A DNA stretch of 64,000 nucleotides. Origin: Drosophila pseudoobscura (Eukaryota; Arthropoda; Insecta; Diptera; Drosophilidae). The notes beneath the pieces are model-generated. The model searched no databases. It was not told the DNA's origin and saw only the letters and a list, made by a program, of their open reading frames with translations. Position numbers and translations under genes: made by a program. Each line of letters starts with the position of its first letter. Position 1 is the first letter of the stretch. The stretch is taken from assembly GCF_009870125.1 (NCBI RefSeq), contig NC_046680.1:13659501-13723500 (forward strand). The letters are read 5' to 3'. Below, one piece after another: positions 61,801 through 64,000 of this stretch.

Positions 61801-64000
61801 TGTCTTTGCCGCGATCACGTAGCCGGCAAATTTTCAAGAAAATTATGCAAATTTCCCAAGGTTCTCACGATCGAGGAGACGATGCGACCAGTGTACCTGA
61901 CACCCAGCAGCTAAATTAGAGCGAAGATCCCGCAGATCAGGCAGATCTCGCATCTCTTCGGTGGCAGCAGAAAGAGTTTTCCACAAACAGGAAAATTTGC
62001 ATAAGGTTTTCACTTGGCGAAAATAGGGTAAGAGATGTCCTCGCAGCTCCCCTCTCCGTCTCACCTCCATCTCCTTTCATTTCTATGATTCCTGATTTGC
62101 ATAAGATACCTCGAGTTGCGAAACTGCCAAAAGAACCTAAATGGAAACGAAAGTGAAAATGAAAATGTGTAAAGGAAAAGGAAAAGGAAAAGGAAAACAG
62201 AGACAGGCGGCCCAGACAGGGGTTAATTATGCGCACAGTGGACGTGGACGGCGCCTCGCCGTCCCAGCATGCCGACACGCTCGCACACCTGAGTCCTGGC
62301 AGGGGGTTGAACAGTGAAGGGAGACAGCAATAGCCACAGCGACGCTCATTTGCATAAGGTCCACATGAGATGTGCATGCAATTTACTTGGTTAAAAATTA
62401 TGTAAATTATGCGTGCAAAAACCACCGAACGAAACGTTCTCACGCTCTCAACTCCTTCGGCGGTGTCCTGGACGTATCCTTTCCCTTCCATTCCTTTCAT
62501 TTCCTTGCCTATCTTGGGGTGCGGTGTTTGGGTTTCTGCACACCAGGCTACAAATCAATTTTGATCGATTTTCATTAAGGTCTCGATTGATTTGCATTTA
62601 TATATTCCTTGGCTTCCTCTCCACTCCCTTCCCGGAGATTCTCTTGATTGGGTTGAAACTTATGCAAATTACCAAACAAATCCTTTCTTGGGCTCGGACC
62701 CAAGATCGACACCGGCGGACAGTGCATTTCCTGAGGGTTTACCATTCCAGGCCCTTCCCGTTTGCCATTTTGTGCGTTTTGCAACAGTTTGCGAGATGAT
62801 TCGCTTGCCAGGAGCTCCTCCCACCGTCGAGCTGCCACCACCGAACCACCAAACCCACAACCCCTGAATCCCAGGCGGGGAACTGCCACAAACTTTGCAA
62901 AATCGCCAATGCGATTCGCCAAAACCCATCGCAGAGTCATTCCATGTTGCAAATTGCAAAGGCCAGCCAATGCGAGGGCTATTCGCTGCAGACCCGGGAG
63001 CAACCACACCACCATGTCGAGTAGAGCCCTCCGCCTGTCGCTCCTTTCCCTGTTCCCTCCTCTGTTCCCGGCAGGAAAATATGAACTTTGGTGCTGCCAC
63101 TGCCGGGTCAGAACATAAAAAATCCGCAAAATGAGGGTTGTCTCTCGTAAAGTACTTATCGAAAACACCCCAAAGCCGACCCTCCCCTCTCTTCGACACA
63201 CACATACACACACACACAAAGGAACGCACACAGGCACACTCTTGCATTATTAAAAGTGGATTGTGCGTTACGTGTATCTTGTATCTGGCAATTTCGCAGC
63301 GGCAGCGTTAGTGACAGCGGCCACATGCAAATTTTTTTGTCGTCGCTGCCCAGGGGTTGAATAGGAAGTAGGAAAAAAACCGGAAAACTTGGCCAAAGCC
63401 AAAACCAAGCTGCAATACTGGACGGGATAGAGCCAGACGCCGTAGAAGAAGGAAGCCCTACTGCCACCAACCCCCCAGACGCACCTTCTGCGAAGTTGTT
63501 GTTGTGTGGAAAGAGCTTCGACACTTCCTGCTTTTTCCTGCTCCGTTGCGGTTTGGTTTTCCTGGGCGCCAGGGTTGCCATTGCAGTGGCAGAAATAACA
63601 AGTCCTTCCCTCAGAATTCTCAACTCAAAACAACTGTAAACATCCAAATATGTATTACATTTTACCCGCAACGATCCCTTCTGTTTAACAATCCCCTAGA
63701 ACCGTGGACAGGCTTTCCTTATCACACTCGGATCTGCAACTGTCACTTTTCATATGGAAAACACACCAAGATTGAGGAAAGGCCGGGGAAAACGTGATGT
63801 CTGCAAACACCCACGACAAACATTCTCTTCTCTGCTATCATATTTGGCATAAATTACACGCCGTACGCCATATCTGTCGAGCCGTGGTGGTGCCGGGGAG
63901 CTATCCCTCGGTTTCGTTTTCGGTTTTTTGTGCAGCACCGCCATAAACAAGGCGAAAGGAAAATAAGGCAACCGGGGGAAATGACAACAGATATGAAAAT
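55860..64000. other. Noncoding region without supported genes
   Basis: No gene could be supported over about 8 kb. Simple repeats include GTTGCT units (about 56706-56740, transcribed as CAA/CAG on the other strand), GGGTAA units (58088-58117), GGAAAA units near 62170-62200 and CA repeats near 63200. A broken minus-strand reading frame at about 61440-61680 is discussed under findings. The region may be intergenic or an intron of a neighbouring gene. Confidence 0.55.
58088..58117. repeat. (GGGTAA)n hexamer repeat
   Basis: About four to five perfect GGGTAA units. It resembles but is not the vertebrate TTAGGG telomere repeat. Confidence 0.9.

Noticed and set aside
1..64000. tRNA, rRNA, CRISPR array or intact transposon
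   Set aside because: No cloverleaf-like B-box with matching arms, no rRNA-like stretch, no regularly spaced direct repeats with unique spacers, and no transposase or reverse-transcriptase reading frame was seen by eye.

Overview
The window is animal nuclear DNA from a Drosophila species. Its genes have short introns of about 60-80 bp alongside multi-kilobase ones, and their proteins match fly genes: happyhour (hppy, a MAP4K3-type kinase), an Rrp8-type rRNA methyltransferase, coracle (cora, protein 4.1) and windbeutel (wbl, an ERp29-like protein). All four genes lie on the + strand. The many long G/C homopolymers and dinucleotide tracts suggest a species outside the melanogaster subgroup, perhaps the obscura group, but that is only an impression.

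Layout. Bases 1-18039 hold no convincing coding exon. They are best read as the large intron ahead of the first visible hppy kinase exon, because the exon encoding the glycine-rich loop is missing and must lie upstream. This region has a juxtaposed 3'/5' splice site near 5265 (candidate recursive-splicing point), a three-copy tandem repeat at 3.9-4.66 kb and many simple repeats. hppy exons run from 18040 to 31583, with a long 3'UTR to about 32.74 kb. The intronless Rrp8 gene follows at 32916-33980. From about 34.5 to 40.6 kb there are several candidate alternative noncoding first exons for cora, whose coding exons run from 40627 to 48473. After about 5.8 kb without recognisable genes comes wbl (54965-55750), then about 8 kb with no supported gene.

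Reconstruction. Exon edges were set by GT/GC-AG consensus and unbroken reading frame. The hppy exons in the window sum to 3753 nt (1250 codons plus stop). The cora exons sum to 5274 nt (1757 codons plus stop, including an 18-nt microexon). Both totals are exact multiples of three, which supports the models. No transcript data or alignments were available.

The genes do not form one pathway. Hppy is a signalling kinase linked to growth and nutrient sensing. Rrp8 modifies large-subunit rRNA in the nucleolus. Coracle is a septate-junction FERM scaffold. Windbeutel is an ER chaperone needed for embryonic dorsoventral patterning. I found no bacterial-type system, CRISPR array, intact transposon, tRNA or rRNA. 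The main points of interest are splicing architecture (recursive site, GC-AG intron, symmetric cassette exons, microexon), the 3-kb repeat exon of cora, and repeat structure in the introns.
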